Part shown: piece after piece, positions 63,312 through 64,000 of the stretch | How positions within the stretch are numbered: position 1 is the stretch's first letter | Layout of the letters: each line of letters starts with the position of its first letter | NCBI RefSeq assembly: GCF_039541875.1 | Contig: NZ_BAABHB010000006.1 | Location: forward strand, 1-64,000 | Length of the DNA: 64,000 bases | Source of the DNA: Nibrella viscosa | GTDB taxonomy: Bacteria > Bacteroidota > Bacteroidia > Cytophagales > Spirosomataceae | Direction of reading: 5' to 3' | The notes under the pieces: model-generated | The model's input: only the letters and a program-made list of their open reading frames with translations | Told to the model about the DNA's origin: nothing | The model's database searches: none | Translations under genes and position numbers: made by a program

Positions 63312-63788
63312 ATGAAACAGCTTCTCATCTTGGTTTTTCAGCTTCTGCTCCTGTTTATCGGCGATGTAGCCTGCAAAACCATTACCGGCATTGCGCCCGA
63401 GCAGGCCGGCCCTGAAACCAACACGAATGATACCATGAGCACCCGAATCAGCATCAAAACCGGCTCCCGTACGTTCGCAGCAACCCTCCTCAACAACGCT
63501 GCCGTTACCGCATTTAAACAACAATTACCGCTTACTCTCTCCATGAAGGAGTTGAACCGGAACGAAAAGTATGCTCAACTGCCCAACGAGTTACCCACAA
63601 ACGCAGCGAACCCCGGCACGATTCAGTCGGGGGATCTGATGCTGTACGGTTCCAACACGCTGGTGCTTTTCTACAAGACGTTCCGGACCTCCTACAAGTA
63701 TTCCCGGCTGGGCCGGATCGATAACCCGGCCGGACTGACGGCCGCCCTGGGTGCCGGTGACGTTACGGTAACCTTTGCCTTGGAATAG
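63312..63788 (+). CDS. Cyclophilin-like fold lipoprotein
   Basis: A 158-residue exported protein; the leader ends in a lipobox-like IGDVAC (Cys21). From residue 42 the pattern MSTRISIKTGSRTFAATLLN, then LPLTLSMKELNRNEKYAQLP, GDLMLYGSNTLVLFYKTF and YSRLGRIDNPAGL is that of the cyclophilin-like domain family (PF18050 type). It may bind peptides or act as an isomerase; the role is unknown. It may form an operon with the barrel gene 83 bases upstream. Confidence 0.85.
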   Translation: MKQLLILVFQLLLLFIGDVACKTITGIAPEQAGPETNTNDTMSTRISIKTGSRTFAATLLNNAAVTAFKQQLPLTLSMKELNRNEKYAQLPNELPTNAANPGTIQSGDLMLYGSNTLVLFYKTFRTSYKYSRLGRIDNPAGLTAALGAGDVTVTFALE

Positions 63789-63814
63789 AGGCAAAATTAA
63801 GGCTGAAAGGGGCA

Positions 63815-63905
63815 TAGTAGCGAATGGGCACAAACCGCTTACCCCCCACCGGGATACGAGACCCGTCGGGATACCTGGGTAAACCTGGTAGAGGAGCATA
63901 TCCGA
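63815..63905. repeat. Relative of the 281-bp intergenic repeat
   Basis: GGGCACAAACCGCTTACCCC (near 63826) is like the AACCGCTGACCCC core of the element at 53921-54201, and CCCACCGGGATACGAGACCC with GTCGGGATACCTGGGT form a short imperfect stem. It lies between two gene ends. Confidence 0.45.
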
Positions 63906-63915
63906 TAGATTATAC

Positions 63916-64000
63916 TTATTTCCGGTACTGGTCATCCGCAACTTTTTCCAGCCAGTCGACCAATTTCCCGTTGAGGTTTTCCTGAATGGCGATATGGGTC
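63916..64000 (-). CDS. C-terminal end of a cupin-domain protein (cut by window edge)
   Basis: The minus-strand frame from the window edge reads THIAIQENLNGKLVDWLE then KVADDQYRK and stops at 63916. The string THIAIQE-x-DWLEKVxDxxY is the C-terminal end of small cupin proteins annotated as carboxymuconolactone-decarboxylase or mandelonitrile-lyase-like. The rest of the gene is outside the window. The same tail, decayed, appears at about 61320-61365. Confidence 0.65.
   Translation of the reverse strand, partial: THIAIQENLNGKLVDWLEKVADDQYRK

Overview
The window reads as chromosomal DNA of a Bacteroidota member of the order Cytophagales, most likely a Spirosoma/Larkinella-like relative. The reasons are a type IX secretion C-terminal sorting domain, a 7TMR-DISM sensor cyclase, a DUF3822-coaD gene pair, orphan TPR histidine kinases, promoters of the Bacteroidota form TTTG-N18/20-TAnnTTTG, few Shine-Dalgarno sequences and a GC content that looks slightly above 50 percent. 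This placement is inference from gene content; no rRNA or tRNA gene is present. I see no insertion sequence, prophage or CRISPR array.

Layout. 0.2-8 kb (minus strand): an AraC-type regulator with an ABC ATPase and a MacB/FtsX-like permease, a ModF-like double ABC ATPase and an exported TPR protein. 8-27 kb: mostly housekeeping and scattered single genes: alaS, a MerR regulator, a secreted metallophosphatase, dprA, a CNNM/CorC protein with pyrE, three NUDIX proteins in the window as a whole (two here), a TPR histidine kinase, coaD with a DUF3822 gene, a CBS protein, a SelW-like protein, and a TetR-SDR pair with a shared operator motif. 27.4-29.4 kb: a second membrane histidine kinase.

29.6-43.9 kb is the outstanding region: six co-directional genes separated by 8 to 90 bases. 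They encode a caspase-SGNH hydrolase fusion, a DUF2236/MpaB-like protein, a 7TMR-DISM adenylate cyclase, a CHAT-domain protease with a large unknown C-terminal half, a STAND-type NTPase with a membrane segment and WD40 propeller, and an exported caspase-fold protein. Three separate caspase-clan His/Cys dyads, a STAND switch and a second-messenger cyclase in one apparent operon suggest a signal-triggered proteolytic (conflict, dormancy or death) system. The individual families are known; I do not know this combination as a described system, and its function is inference.

43.9-64 kb: accessory metabolism. A degenerate-NUDIX (NrtR-like) regulator faces two paralogous secreted esterases, followed by a decayed porin gene, a Tat-exported enolase-superfamily enzyme, an AT-rich island (ADP-ribosylglycohydrolase, amidohydrolase, DUF5990), a GH123/DUF4091-type glycosidase and a very large lipoprotein (ThuA, sugar dehydrogenase, PKD, cytochrome c, CBM6-like). 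The end holds a pseudo-receiver, hemJ, lepB, an AraC regulator, a barrel protein, a cyclophilin-like lipoprotein and the tail of a cupin gene. Several gene tails survive only as fragments (near 15.0, 47.3, 47.5, 59.5 and 61.2 kb), and the spacers carry long word-like palindromes and one 281-bp element with terminal inverted repeats.
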